Assembly: GCF_030272615.1 (NCBI RefSeq)
Contig: NC_081410.1
Span: forward strand, 226,353,415-226,417,414
Reading direction: 5' to 3'
From: Cryptomeria japonica
Taxonomy: Eukaryota; Streptophyta; Pinopsida; Cupressales; Cupressaceae
Length of the DNA: 64,000 bases
Part shown: positions 1 through 10,679 of the stretch, piece by piece
How positions within the stretch are numbered: position 1 is the first letter of the stretch
How the letters are laid out: every line of letters starts with the position of its first letter
Notes under the pieces: generated by a model
Told to the model about the DNA's origin: nothing
Seen by the model: only the letters and a program-made list of their open reading frames with translations
Database searches by the model: none
Program-made: the position numbers and the translations under genes

Positions 1-869
1 GATAAGAGCCTTCACATCAAGGTGGAATCGCCTCACATACCTCGACTCCGCTTATTTGAATACTACAGGGAGGTCCATATCATTTATTTGTTCATTTTGA
101 GGGAATTTCTTTATCATGCAATCTGAGTCCCTACGAAATCTGTCCAAGGATATGAATGAAAAAGGTCATTGTGGACAAGATCCTTAATATTGCACATGAA
201 AAGAAAGGAACTCTACTCTGCCTGCTATAATTTTACAACGCTCAATGATGACAATTAAGATGTTCAAAGTCTAGTGACTAGGTTTAGGTTGCATCTCATT
301 TTGCATTTCATCCTGCATTTTGTGCATTTAGAGTGATTTTGGTATGACAACAATGATCTCTTTGTCTTTTGCATGAGAGTCGGGAGCGTCATCATTTCTT
401 CGCTAAGTGGTCTCTTTTCATCATTTCTCTGATTGAGTACTTGTGTTTTGAGATGTTAGCTGCATACATGAGCATTTAATATAGCTTCATACATTCACTA
501 TCATTCATTTGCATTCATATTATTGCATAGAAAAATGAAAACATTGCATTAGTCATTACTCATTTGCATTATCATTTATTTGCATATGAAAAGAAACAAA
601 AATAGACATCCATTATCATTTGCATTCATATATTCATGCTGAAAAGAAATGTATACATATAGAATAAAGCATATAAAAGACATCGCATAAGCAAATTTAT
701 GCAAGTATGATGAAGTCAAATCGGATCTCATATATATATCATGTCAAGTCTCAAGGTACAAAATGATGTCAAAAGACATATACAAACTCCCATCGGAGAA
801 AGAATCGTATAAGCTACAAAAATGGGTGTGTCTACAAAAAAATATCCGAGCTACAAAAAAGGAAATCAT
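1..869. other. Noncoding stretch, probable inner 3' part of a Gypsy element
   Basis: No coding similarity was recognised on either strand. Bases about 460-640 are rich in short degenerate units around CATTCATTTGCATTCAT. The stretch lies downstream of the stop codon of the antisense PMD pseudogene. In Tat-type elements, antisense extra ORFs sit between pol and the 3' LTR, so this could be the spacer after pol, but no integrase motif was seen here. Confidence 0.3.
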
Positions 870-2785
870 CTAGCTCGCTCCCTCTCCCTCATCGTCTAGT
901 GGTGGAGGAGGAGCCTGATGTCCAGGATCCTAATGAGGTTCCTGCACTCCCTCTGACCGTGTCATGTATTGTGAGTAGGGTATCACCTACTGAGCAACAG
1001 TAACTGCAACACTATATGCTGCAACATAGTAAGATGCCCTACTAGACTAGTGAAGGACCTCCTATCGCAGGGGCTCTATCTTTGCTCTCATCTCCACTCT
1101 CAGTGCTGCAATCTGACGATCACGCTCAATCCTCACCTCGATGATTTGGTGATCATGCTCAGTCCTCATCTTGGCTAGCTGTCGGTCTCACTCTGCCAGC
1201 TGAGTTTGAGCCACTATCAACTATGACTGTAGCTCTACCAATTGACCATCATTGACCATCTAGCCATCTGTCCCCTACTCTCTCGTAGGCCCGCCATCTC
1301 CACCTCCACCCCCATCTCCACCTCCACCTCTAGCTCCACCCTTCTCCTCCCTTCACTGCCAAACCTGCCTAGGTGCTGCTCGCTCCTCCTCTGTCCCACC
1401 CAATCTCACACCCACTCCTCCTAGGGATCCACCTTCACCCCTCTACTATCCTCCCTCAGCTGGCACCCTGCTACTGCTAGCACCTGGATCACCATTACCC
1501 CGTCATGGAGCCTCAACTCTTTATGCCTAACCCTGTCTCTGGCCCTGTCCTTGCGCTGGTGCAGGGGCATCATCCTCAACATCCTCAATATGAGGAGCCT
1601 GCTCACCTGGATTTGTAAAACGTGGGAATGGATGCTGCTAAAAATGATCTCTATATTGGGGCAATACCCCCGCATCCGCTACATCATCCAAATAATCCCA
1701 CCTCAGGCGGTGTAACCCTATCAACTACTGCATCGCCAAAGCGTATGATAACCATGGAGACCATCTCTGTCTCTCCTGATCAGCATACCAAGCATAAGCT
1801 GTATACTCCCATGAGATCTCTTGAGGCCGGCCATACTACCTCATCACCCGAGAAATGATGAATCACTCCATAATGGTCTGTGATCTCTTGATCAGTGGGC
1901 GTGTAATAAATAGGTCCCTGCAGACTAGCCGCCAGTCATCCCAGGGCTCCAAACCTCTGTACGGTCTCCATACAATGGCTATCAGGTCATCTAGCTGCCC
2001 TCTCCAAAAATCTATCTTGCCCAGATGGGGCTATGTAATATATCCTACATACCTATAAATGATCGGCTTCCCAAGCTCTCTGTTATTAGCTACTATCGAT
2101 CGACACATAGGAAGGTGCTCCCAAGCCCACACCTATAGAATATACACACCAGCTACCATTCTATGTCCCTCTCTATATACGATCTCATGCAACTCTTGAT
2201 ACATGTGGGCCAATAAACAAGAGCCCCAACCAAGTCTTTGAGGGGTCTCTATCAACCTCTCTAACATCCAGCCCCATCTACACTGGAAGCCCTGCTGCCC
2301 TCTGTCTGACATCAGAAAACAACCTATCAATTCTGCTAGGATGCATGCCAAAGGATACTCCTCACTGTACTTTCTCGTAAGTACATCCCAACTCATGGAA
2401 CGAGTCAAAATATCAGGATCACCAAAGACATGCTTGACTGCCTGCAATCCTGAAGGTGCCCTGAATCATAATCCAACTTATCCCCACCAAAAGGGATACA
2501 GAGGATCCTATATACATCCTCAGGAGTGATGGTAAACTCTACCACTGATAGATGAAATGTGTTATGCTCTGAATGAAATCACTCTACCAACACCGTGAGC
2601 ATCCTGTGGTTCACACAGATATTGGGTACTCTCAACAAATGAGTCAAGCCACACAAGTCAACATGAGCCTGCTCAATGTCAGATAAATATTGCACTAATG
2701 TCATCATGGGAGGATACACGCATCTAAATAACACAGGAGGTAATTGAACCTGTACAAAACCCAACAACGAATCATCAGAAAACAT
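870..2785 (-). pseudogene. Plant mobile domain (PMD) protein with C-terminal coiled coil, degraded
   Basis: Read on the minus strand, the segment from 2785 to about 2560 resembles the N-terminus of PMD/MAIN-like proteins: LTHLLRVPNICVNHRM, then LVERFHSEHNTFHL, then an EFTITPEDVYRIL-type motif. Around 2450-2080 the family's RLGWGSCLLAHMYQELHE and VWAWEHLP motifs follow, with a TAG between IL and VWAWEH. Weaker matches continue to about 1630 (RVMRxYGRPQ, HPFPRFTNPGE), then a Pro/Gly-rich linker. A heptad-like charged segment (QLAKMRTEHDHQI..RDRQIAALRVEM) at about 1210-1060 precedes the stop at 870-872. Several in-frame stops and at least one frame change make it a pseudogene. A 3' splice-like tract near 2750 means the true first exon may lie upstream. 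PMD proteins are carried by Mutator-like and Gypsy elements; the antisense position next to an LTR favours a Tat-type antisense ORF. The host MAIN-LIKE gene family is less likely. Confidence 0.6.
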
Positions 2786-4454
2786 TCCAAATGAGCCTAC
2801 ACGAGAAGTAAAACATCATGCAAATCCAACTAAGTCAAATGCAAAATCAAAATTTCATGTTTACACCCTCAAAAATGCTTACTGTCTCTTGAACAACAAA
2901 ACACAGAAAAGCAGCATCTCATACGAGCCAGGAATAGCTCTAGTATGACAAAACAAGCTCAAATGACAAACTTTTAGACTTCGCATGATAAAAGGGTCTT
3001 TTCTACAGACTTGTCATATGACACATGGGTGGCCCTAGAATGACAAATCTAATGATCTAAAATGACAAAACAAATTTTGCCTGTTTCTCGTATGAGACAG
3101 GATCTTGTCTCGCACGATAATCCATGACGCTCGACCCCAAACATACAAAAAACTTGAAAAATGAACAAAAAAATTCAAAATTGAAAACATAAACAGGCTT
3201 AAGATCGATCACTTACTGCTGGCTCATAGTTTCAGGGTTGATTATGTCTTGTTTGGTGCTCAAATCGATGCTGATGAGTAGGGACCACCATTTTTTTCGC
3301 AGAAGGTTTTTGAATGTTCAAACTTGGAGGGTTAAGATGAATTGAAAATGACACTTGTCCCATAAATAGCCAAAAACCTAATTTTTTAACTTGCTCCGAT
3401 GGACACGAAAATTGTATCCTTAGCTAATTTGACCATCCTGAGTCCATTTTCAGGATCAAAATAAAAAATCGAGATCATTTTTCTAGTCAATTTCAAAATT
3501 TGGACCACTTAGCGCTCTTTTCATCAAAAGCTCATTCTTTCTTCAAATTGCGCTTAATCAACACTGAATCTCCATTCAATTTCTACAAATCAACTCTGCG
3601 CTCAATTTCTTATCAATCAACGCAAAAATTCTAAAAATTCCTCTGAATCAATTTGTGCTCAAATCATTATCATCGCTCAAAATTGCCTATTATCATGTAC
3701 CCTCCCTATTTTTTGATTTCGCTCCCGAAGGGGCATACTCATGACCTTATGACCTCACATTCTTCAAACGTCGAGAAAATTTTCAAATCTTCATCGAAAG
3801 TCGAGCAAAACATCTTTTTCAACTAAAGAAAATCAAATAAGACCTCATCGCTAGGAGAATTCAACTTCATCGCTTTATATCAAGTTGAGATTTCTCGATC
3901 ATCTGAATTAAATCAATCTCTAGGTGCATATCAGTTTCATCGCTTCATATCAAGATGATATTGTCTTTATTTGAATCAATATCTTAACGTTAATCAGTTT
4001 CATCACTTTTCATCAAGCTGGTTATCCATTTAAACTCAATCAAGGGTTTAAAGAGTTTCTTTGATCACACTCAATCTAAGCAGGTGCTTGGTATTCGTTT
4101 CTTGATCAAGCTAAACAATTTATCTTCATCGTACCTTGATCAATCAAGTTCAAGATCGATTTTTATCATCACTCACTGTGTCTAGATCAATCAAGTTCTA
4201 GATCAGTAAGATCCACTTCTTGATCAATCAAGTTCAAGTTCAGTATCTTTTGTTTTCTATCAATCCTAGTTCAATCAAGTTCGAGAATGGTATCACTTTA
4301 ATTAGACTTCATTCAGCTTTGTCGCTTCGAATCAAGCTAAACACCTCGCTTTCATCTAGTTCGTGATCAATCAAGTTCAGAACTGACATCTCCTAGACAT
4401 CAACTATTCTTTGAACCAATGTGTTGCTCGCACATTAATTCAAAGAGAGGCAAA
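2786..4454. other. Noncoding AT-rich stretch with degenerate short repeats
   Basis: No ORF was recognised. From about 3860 to 4400 two short motifs recur in degenerate form: TGATCAATCAAGTTC (near 4136, 4186, 4214 and 4363) and CGCTTCATATCAAG (near 3870, 3935 and 4000). The last bases before 4455 are purine-rich (AAAGAGAGGCAAA), as expected of a polypurine tract ahead of a 3' LTR. Confidence 0.35.
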
Positions 4455-5431
4455 TGTAATACCTTAAAAATCGTCATCTAAACCATGAGCCCCTAATATT
4501 GACAACGTCACCAAGGCCCTAACCAAAGGCAATTAAATAAATCTTGAGCACACAATTAATTCTAAAATCATCAAATGTCACATGGCAAAATTAATCACCC
4601 AATATTAATTAAATATTTATTTAATTAATTAAATCATTCCAAGTAAATCATTTTAAACAATTATCTTATTTATTTTATTAAATATCCTAGCATATTTACT
4701 TAAATAAATCAATTTGCCACAAATCTTCAAAAAAGGAAACAAATCAAGAAAGGGGAATTGGAAATTATGAGCATAAATCTTCAAAAATGGAAATAAATCA
4801 AAAAAGGAATTAATTGACCAAGCAAGAATTAAAATTTGAGAAAAGAAATCTTCAAAGAAAGCAATTAAAACAATTAAATCTCAAAAATTGAATGAAATAG
4901 AGAATAAATCAGTTTTTTCTTGATTTTAATCTTAAATTTAGTTCAACTTCCTTTAAAACTGAGAAAAGCATCCAATCACATCAATTCACCTGGATTGTGC
5001 TTCCTTTGGGAAATCTTGACCACTCATCATTAGTTGATCTTAGCCGTTGGTTTCTTTCTGAATTTTCTATAAATTCAGGCTCATCTCTCATTCAAAAGAG
5101 GCTGGAGAATGTATTGTTATTATACTGTTTTTTCTCTAGACTCATTGATATATTGCATATTAATTATTTCATATTGATTTAAATCATTTAGCTTAATATT
5201 TCTTAAATCTTGTTAGATCAATATTGCATCCATCTAGCATTCATCATGTTCATATATATAAAATCCTTCATCTTGATGTTGTCTAGTCACTGGTATTGCT
5301 TATAATCTGAGAGCAATCTTATACTTGCATCTTTTAGAAGGAAATGGGTCGATTTGTTATGGTTTTCATATTTATTGATTATATCTATCTAACCATGCAT
5401 GTAATGACTTGATTGAAGTGTTGTTCTTACA
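4455..5431 (+). repeat. LTR-like block of the left element (ends approximate)
   Basis: The block starts TGTAATACCT right after a purine-rich run and ends near TTCTTACA at 5431. Both are typical of plant Gypsy LTR ends, but no second LTR copy or target duplication is visible because the element's left part is outside the window. The block is very AT-rich (ATTAATTAAATATTT-type sequence at 4600-4640). A TATA-like TCTATAAATTC at 5066 is followed by a CT-rich region, consistent with a core promoter in plus orientation. The right end could also lie nearer 5455, in the CACACACA run. Confidence 0.4.
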
Positions 5432-5506
5432 GATACAGTTCCATTTTTCACACACACAAGTAAAAGGTCTCACCAAGGACAACTAACACTTGATTGGAAT
5501 ACCACT

Positions 5507-6480
5507 TTGAATGTGGTAACAATTGAAGATGAAGAAGTTCATCTCAGGAGGCTTAGTGATGAAGAAGTAAAAAATCTTACTAAAGCTGCCATAGCCAAAG
5601 CCAAACACAATTACAATTTGAGGAGTAATAAGAGGGATAGCGATCAAGGTGAACCTGGGTCCATGTTTATAAAGGAAGTATCCCAGAAGAAAGCAACAAG
5701 TAGTGCTACCTTGCCTCAAGTTGGTCAAGAAAAGAAAAATCAAGTTAAAGAAGTACCCAAGGGTATGAATGATAAAGCTACTAATGATATACAAGAAACT
5801 GCCACAATGAAGAAGGTAAGTCAGCCTAAGACAGAGAAATTTAAGGCTAATACTGAGTTGATTAATAATTCCACATTTGATATGACTCAATCTCTTACCC
5901 AAATGAAAGTCATTGTACCATTGATAGAATTATTTAAAATAAAGGAACATAGAGAAGCTACTCTATCTTTATTTTCTAAAATATTTGATAGTAACACAAC
6001 TTTACCTTCTGGTTCAACTAAGGATAAAAAGGATCAGGAGCTGCAAACCCCAGAGTTATATGTTGGAACAAATATTACACAAGAACCCTCATAGGTTGAT
6101 CCTTTCTATTTTACTTTGCTAGTAAATAATCAGTTAATTAAAAACTGTATGATAGATTCTGGTGCAGCTGCAAATGTAATGCCTTATGGTGTCATGAAAG
6201 AATTAGGACTGTCAGTGAGTATAGTGTATGGAAAGTGTTATGCTATGGATAATAGATAAGTACATGTGATAGGTACAATGAAAGATGTTGAAGTAAAAAT
6301 AGAAGCATTCCCAGAAGCAACATACAAGATGAATGTCATTGTAACTGGCACCAAACCTCATTATGGCATGTTATTATCTAGGCAGTGGGTGGAAATGTTC
6401 AGTTGGATTTGTCATATGCTACTATCCCAATTAATGGAAACCAATTCAAATTGTATAGAGAACCACATGCCCCTAGGGTA
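5507..6480 (+). pseudogene. Gypsy-A gag-pol linker and aspartic protease
   Basis: About 195 residues of charged, low-complexity linker (KAKHNYNLRSNKR motif) precede the protease. The matching linker in Gypsy-B has NYQLRNKN. A TAG at 6092-6094 replaces the Gln seen in Gypsy-B (TQVDPF). The protease active site reads MIDSGAAANVMPYG from about 6149. Downstream is a GMLLSRQW segment, also conserved in Gypsy-B (GMLLSRHW). An in-frame TAA lies near 6257, and the frame shifts at about 6385 where the reading moves into the RNase H segment. The protease would process the Gag-Pol polyprotein in virus-like particles; this copy is dead. Confidence 0.7.
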
Positions 6481-6624
6481 ATTGAGAAAGTAGATCCTAG
6501 TATGCTCAACTGTATGATTGATGTTGATCTTGACAATTTTAGATTACAGCTAATTCTACCTCAATTGAAGAATATTGACTCTATTATGACTGAATTGAAA
6601 TCTCAACAGCATGGTCTGTGGCAA

Positions 6625-6993
6625 ATGTATTTTGATAGAGCTTTCTCTAAAGAAGGATCTAGAGCAGGAGTTCTTTTTGTGTCCCCTTCAGGTATAACCT
6701 TTAAGTATTCCTTCTTGTTAGCCTTTCAGTGTACAAATAATACTATTGAATATGAAGCCCTACTATTGGGACTTGAAGTTGCAAAAAAGCATGGGATTCA
6801 ATTGTTAAGAGTGTTAGGAGATTCAAAATTGGTTGTTTCTCAAGTGAGATCCAAGTATGTAGCTAAGAATGATAGATTGAAGAGGTACAAGCATGCAGTA
6901 TGGGATGTGATTGAGCATTTTAGTGCATTCTCTATAAATTGGATAGAAAGATCTAAGAATATCATGGCAGATTTCTTGGCTAATGTTGCATTA
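6625..6993 (+). pseudogene. Gypsy-A archaeal-type RNase H (aRNH), upstream of RT
   Basis: The segment reads as a type-I RNase H of the kind acquired by Tat elements. It has YFDRAFSKEG with the first catalytic Asp, an EYEALLLGLE stretch with the catalytic Glu, VLGDSKLVVSQV with the second Asp, and a C-terminal NWIERSKNIMADFLANVA resembling the N-x2-ADxLA end of the family. The usual Gly after the first Asp is Arg here. The unusual feature is placement: the domain lies between protease and RT. In commonly described Tat elements the extra RNase H sits between the Gypsy RNase H and integrase. The same order is present in Gypsy-B, so it is not a local rearrangement. Confidence 0.75.
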
Positions 6994-7079
6994 AAAAATG
7001 ATGATGCAACACTAATAGGTATATCCATAGTTGAGATAAAATCTAGGCCTGCCATTCCTGACAATGTATATAATTAACA

Positions 7080-8325
7080 AGTGTTTGCTGATGATGAAGA
7101 TATTCTCAGGTTTATACAGTGCGTTGATGACTATGATGGACAAAAAATTGATTGCAATTCCTTGGTGGAAGTGGTTAACAATAGAGAAACTATGTTTGGA
7201 AATGACCCGGTTCAGTTAGAAACTAATGAAATACCTAAAGGGCTGGTTGAACTTGAAGGTATGTTCAATTACAATGATAGTCATCTACGCTAGCAATCAA
7301 CCACTAAGTTAGATGAACTAGAGGAAGTAAACTTGGGGACAAAATTATCCCCTAAGTTGGTATATATTTGAAAAAAGTTGCCTCCTCATGTCAAAGTAAA
7401 TCTTATCAATTTGTTAAAGAAATATAAGCATGTCTTTGCTTGGTCTTATGAAGATCTAAAGGCGTATAGACAAGATCTATTTTAGGATGAAGTCCCTTTA
7501 CTTCCAGATGCTAAGCCTTTTAAACAAAAACAAAGACCTATTAACCCCCCGTTGGAATCTAAAATGCAGCAAGAATTAACCAAGTTAAGGGAAGGGGGAA
7601 TCATTAAGCCTATAAGGCATTCATCATGGGTCTCAAATTTGGTCCTGGTTATAAAGAAGAATGGGGACATAAGACTCTGTGTTGACTTTAGGAACCTAAA
7701 TGTTGCTTCCATAAAAAATAATTACTCTTCTCCTAATATGGAAGCTATGTTGCAAAGAGTGATTGGTTGTGATCTATTGTCTATGATGGATGGGTTCTTA
7801 GGGTATAACTAGGTGTTAGTAAAAGAATTTGAACAATTCAAAACTGCTTTCACCACCCCTTGGGGAACATATGTGTATGTTAGAATGCCTTTTGGTTTGA
7901 AAAATGCTGGAGCTACTTTTCAGAGGGCAATGGATGTAGCTTTCAAAGAATTCATCAATATCATCATGGTAGTATATCAAGATGATTTGACATGGTTCTC
8001 CAAAAGGGAGGATGACCACTGTAGACACTTAGAACAGGTTTTCAATAAAGCTTTGGAATTTGGGGTATCCTTAAATCCTAAAAAGTGTCATTTTGTTGTT
8101 ACTAAAGGAAAGCTGCTAGGGCATATTGTCTCTAAAGAAGTAGTAAGAATAGACCCTGAAAGAATTGAGGCTATAAACAATGTGCTTGAACCAAAGAATG
8201 TTAAAGGTATCCAATCTTTCTTGGGCAAAGTCAATTTTGTTAGAAGATTTATTGCAAATTTGTTAGAGAAAGTCAAGCCCATTGTTAAACTGCTTAAAAA
8301 GGATACAAAGTTTTGCTGGGATTAA
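7080..8325 (+). pseudogene. Gypsy-A reverse transcriptase
   Basis: After a connector (7080-7480) the RT reads in one frame. It has IIKPIRHSSWVSNLV, then KKNGDIRLCVDFRNLN, then SMMDGFLGYN, FKTAFTTPWGTYVY, MPFGLKNAGATFQRAMD and the catalytic box YQDD at 7975-7986. It continues through NPKKCHF and LLGHIVS. Stops are TAG at 7483 (after DLF), TAG at about 7810 (for Gln after GYN) and TAA at about 8323. The Gln in YQDD is unusual for Ty3/Gypsy, where a hydrophobic residue is common; Gypsy-B has TAA at the same codon, one transition from CAA (Gln). Another frame change follows at about 8325-8400. Confidence 0.8.
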
Positions 8326-8771
8326 GAAGCTCCAAAGGGTTTGATGAGATCAAAAGGGATATTTAGGAGGCATCAGTGTTGAAATCCCCTAACTAGAGTA
8401 AGCCTTTCTCTTTGTTTTCTTTTGCTTCATATCACACAGTGGTTGTAGTTCTATTGCAAAAGGATAATGAAGGATATGAACATCCTATAGCTTTTTATAG
8501 GAAATCTTTATAGGCTGCAGAGTTAAAATATGAAATTATGGATAAGCAAGCATATGCTTTGGTCAAGGCTGTTAAAGCTTTTAGGCCATATCTTGTAAAT
8601 GCACAAGTAATTTCCTATGTCCCACATGCTATTGTCAAGGATATTTTATCCCAATCTGAGGTCATAGGTAAGAGATGCAGATGGATAACTAGAATCCAGG
8701 AGTTTGATTTAGAAATTAAGATCACTAAATTGGTGAGAGGTTTAGGCCTTGCTAAGCTTATGGCTGATTGA
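8326..8771 (+). pseudogene. Gypsy-A canonical RNase H, degenerate
   Basis: The position after RT and the KxQAYALVKAVKAFRPYL block identify the Ty3/Gypsy RNase H or connection domain. Where Gypsy elements normally have a DAS-type motif with the first catalytic Asp, this copy reads SFASYHTVVVVLLQ and Gypsy-B reads SFPSFDTMVAVMLQ. Where the family has a T-D-H-type motif, both copies read YVPxAIVKDI. The catalytic residues are therefore missing in both subfamilies, which suggests they were lost before the copies diverged. The domain end RCRWITRIQEFDLEI is still recognisable. Confidence 0.65.
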
Positions 8772-10211
8772 AACCTTCTTGATGTTGAAGTAAATAATGT
8801 TGAAGTTCAAAACATCCTGGTTACCAGTATTGAAGCATAGCCTTGGTACTCAGAGATTGTAAATTTTTTAAGGGATGCAACATTTTCAGAAGGAATGACC
8901 CATAACCAGAGAAGAACTCTGAAGTTGAAGTCACAGAAATATGTCCTCATTCGGGGTGATCTAGTTTGGAGGAATAGAGATGGGGCATTGCTAATGTGTT
9001 TGGATGAATCCGAGGCTGAGAAAGTATTAACTGAAATGCATGATGGAGTGTGTGGGGGTCATTACTCTGCCAAGACAACTGTTGGTAAGATAATTCGGGC
9101 TGGATATTATTGGCCTACTTTGTTTAAGGATGCCCATGAAAATGTTCAGAGATGTGACCCATGCTAGAAGTTTTCATCAAAGTTTAAGTATGAGGGAGCA
9201 TTACCCCTCAACCTAGTCACAGTGGAAGCCCCTTTTGTCCAATGGGGCACTGATTTTATAGGAGAAATCATTGAGAAATCAGGAAGAGGTCATAGGTGGA
9301 TTATAGTAGCTACTGATTATTTTACCAAATGGATTGAAGCTATACCCACTGGGAGAGCCACAAGTAAGGTTGTTATTGACTTTCTGATGGATAATGTCAT
9401 AACCAGATTCAGAGTCCCTGTAAAACTAGTAATGGATAATGCCATGAGCTTCAGGTCAGAAGAGTTTGTTGAATTTTGCACCAGTCATGGAATAGTTATG
9501 TCTTACTCTTCGCCTTATCATCCTTAGGGTAATGGGCAAGCTGAATCAAGTAACAAGAGCCTCTTGAACATTATCAAGAAAATCCTAGAAGAGAATAAAA
9601 GGTCTTAGGACCAAAAGTTAAAACTAGCTTTATGGGCTGACAGGGTTACTGTCAAGAAAGCTTTCGGGGTTTTACCTTTTGAATTAGTTTATGACACACA
9701 ATCTATGGTGCCAGTCAATAATATTCTTCCAGTGTATAAGTTCCTACGAGTTGAAGACATGGAGTTATTTGAATCTATGGAAGACCAGATGATTCAGATA
9801 GTGGAAGTTGAAGAAATTAGAACTCTGGCTCACAAGAGGAATCTAAAGATCCAATTGCAGTCCAAATATCTATTTGACAAGAGAACCTTGTTGAGAAAGT
9901 TCCAAATTGGTGATGTAATTCTTCAATGGAATGTGAAAGGTTAGGATAAGGGAAAACACAAAAAAATTGAGTCACTATGGATTGGCCCCTCTGTGGTCTG
10001 TGATATTAATGGAAAGGATTCATATTTTCTGAAGAATATGAATGGTGAAGTACAAGAATTTCCAGTGCATGGACAATTCCTAAAACATTACTTCTCTCGA
10101 TGTCCATGCATAGTAGGTACCTGTTTGTATATATTTAGGTTTTCTTTTGTTGTTGTTTTTGGGCTTGTTTTTGGTTTGTTTCTCCAGAGAGTTTCTGAAT
10201 TCTTGTGTTGA
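8772..10211 (+). pseudogene. Gypsy-A integrase and pol C-terminus
   Basis: The zinc-binding region is GGHYSAKTTVGKI..GYYWP..C-x2-C, with a TAG just after the last Cys at about 9165. The catalytic core shows WGTDFIGEI (first Asp), VMDNAMSFRSEEF (second Asp) and the NGQAESSNKS block with the Glu, after a TAG for Gln in SSPYHP. The C-terminal part (LPVNNILPVYKFL..., GPSVVCDINGKDSYFL) matches Gypsy-B. No chromodomain is present, as expected for Tat. The reading frame ends with about 25 strongly hydrophobic residues, stop at 10209-10211. That hydrophobic end is encoded by a T-rich tract which may instead be a splice acceptor (see 10141-10187). Confidence 0.8.
10141..10187 (+). promoter_or_regulatory. 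Candidate 3' splice site before the Gypsy-A 3' LTR
   Basis: A T-rich run of about 40 bases ends in TCTCCAG at 10181-10187, a textbook polypyrimidine-AG. A matching tract ends TCTTTCCAG at 47193 at the same place in Gypsy-B. It lies about 57 bases before the LTR. Its use as an acceptor is inference. Confidence 0.4.
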
Positions 10212-10679
10212 TCTTGCGATCAACCATCCCCAGTCAGAGCCGTTGTTATCACTGTTTAAAAATGTATATTCTTGTTTCATAATTGGCTAAAAGTCTGCAT
10301 AAAAAATTGAGTTTGGTATGGCCTTGTTGCCTCTGATTGTCTTAGGGTAGAAGAGGGTTTAAGGTTTGAGTTCTAACCCTTCCAGTTTTTGAGAAAAAAC
10401 CTTATGTTCTAATTCTGCATTACTTTTATCACTCAAAGAAGGGTCGGTCTGTCATAAGAAGTGTCCCCCTATTAGATATTTGCCTAGGTGGTCCCTTAAT
10501 TTTTTAAATTTATTCGCCTTCACTTTACCTTGTTCTAATGTTTGTCGGGCCCCGTAAGTATTGTGCAACTCTTTGTTAATCTGGTGATTGCCATTGTTTC
10601 ATTAAGCAAAGTTTAAGCAAAGTTGCTAGCAGGTTAATGTTTGCGAAATAACAAAAGGCATAGGCGGGCCCGACCAAGT

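Noticed and set aside
1242-1424. Plus-strand ORFs between 1242 and 2058
   Set aside because: They overlap the minus-strand PMD pseudogene, are Pro/Ser-rich or arbitrary, and show no similarity to known proteins.
10120-10211. Envelope-like transmembrane gene at the end of Gypsy-A pol
   Set aside because: There is only one hydrophobic run at the end of pol, no separate start or signal peptide, and it is better read as a polypyrimidine tract.
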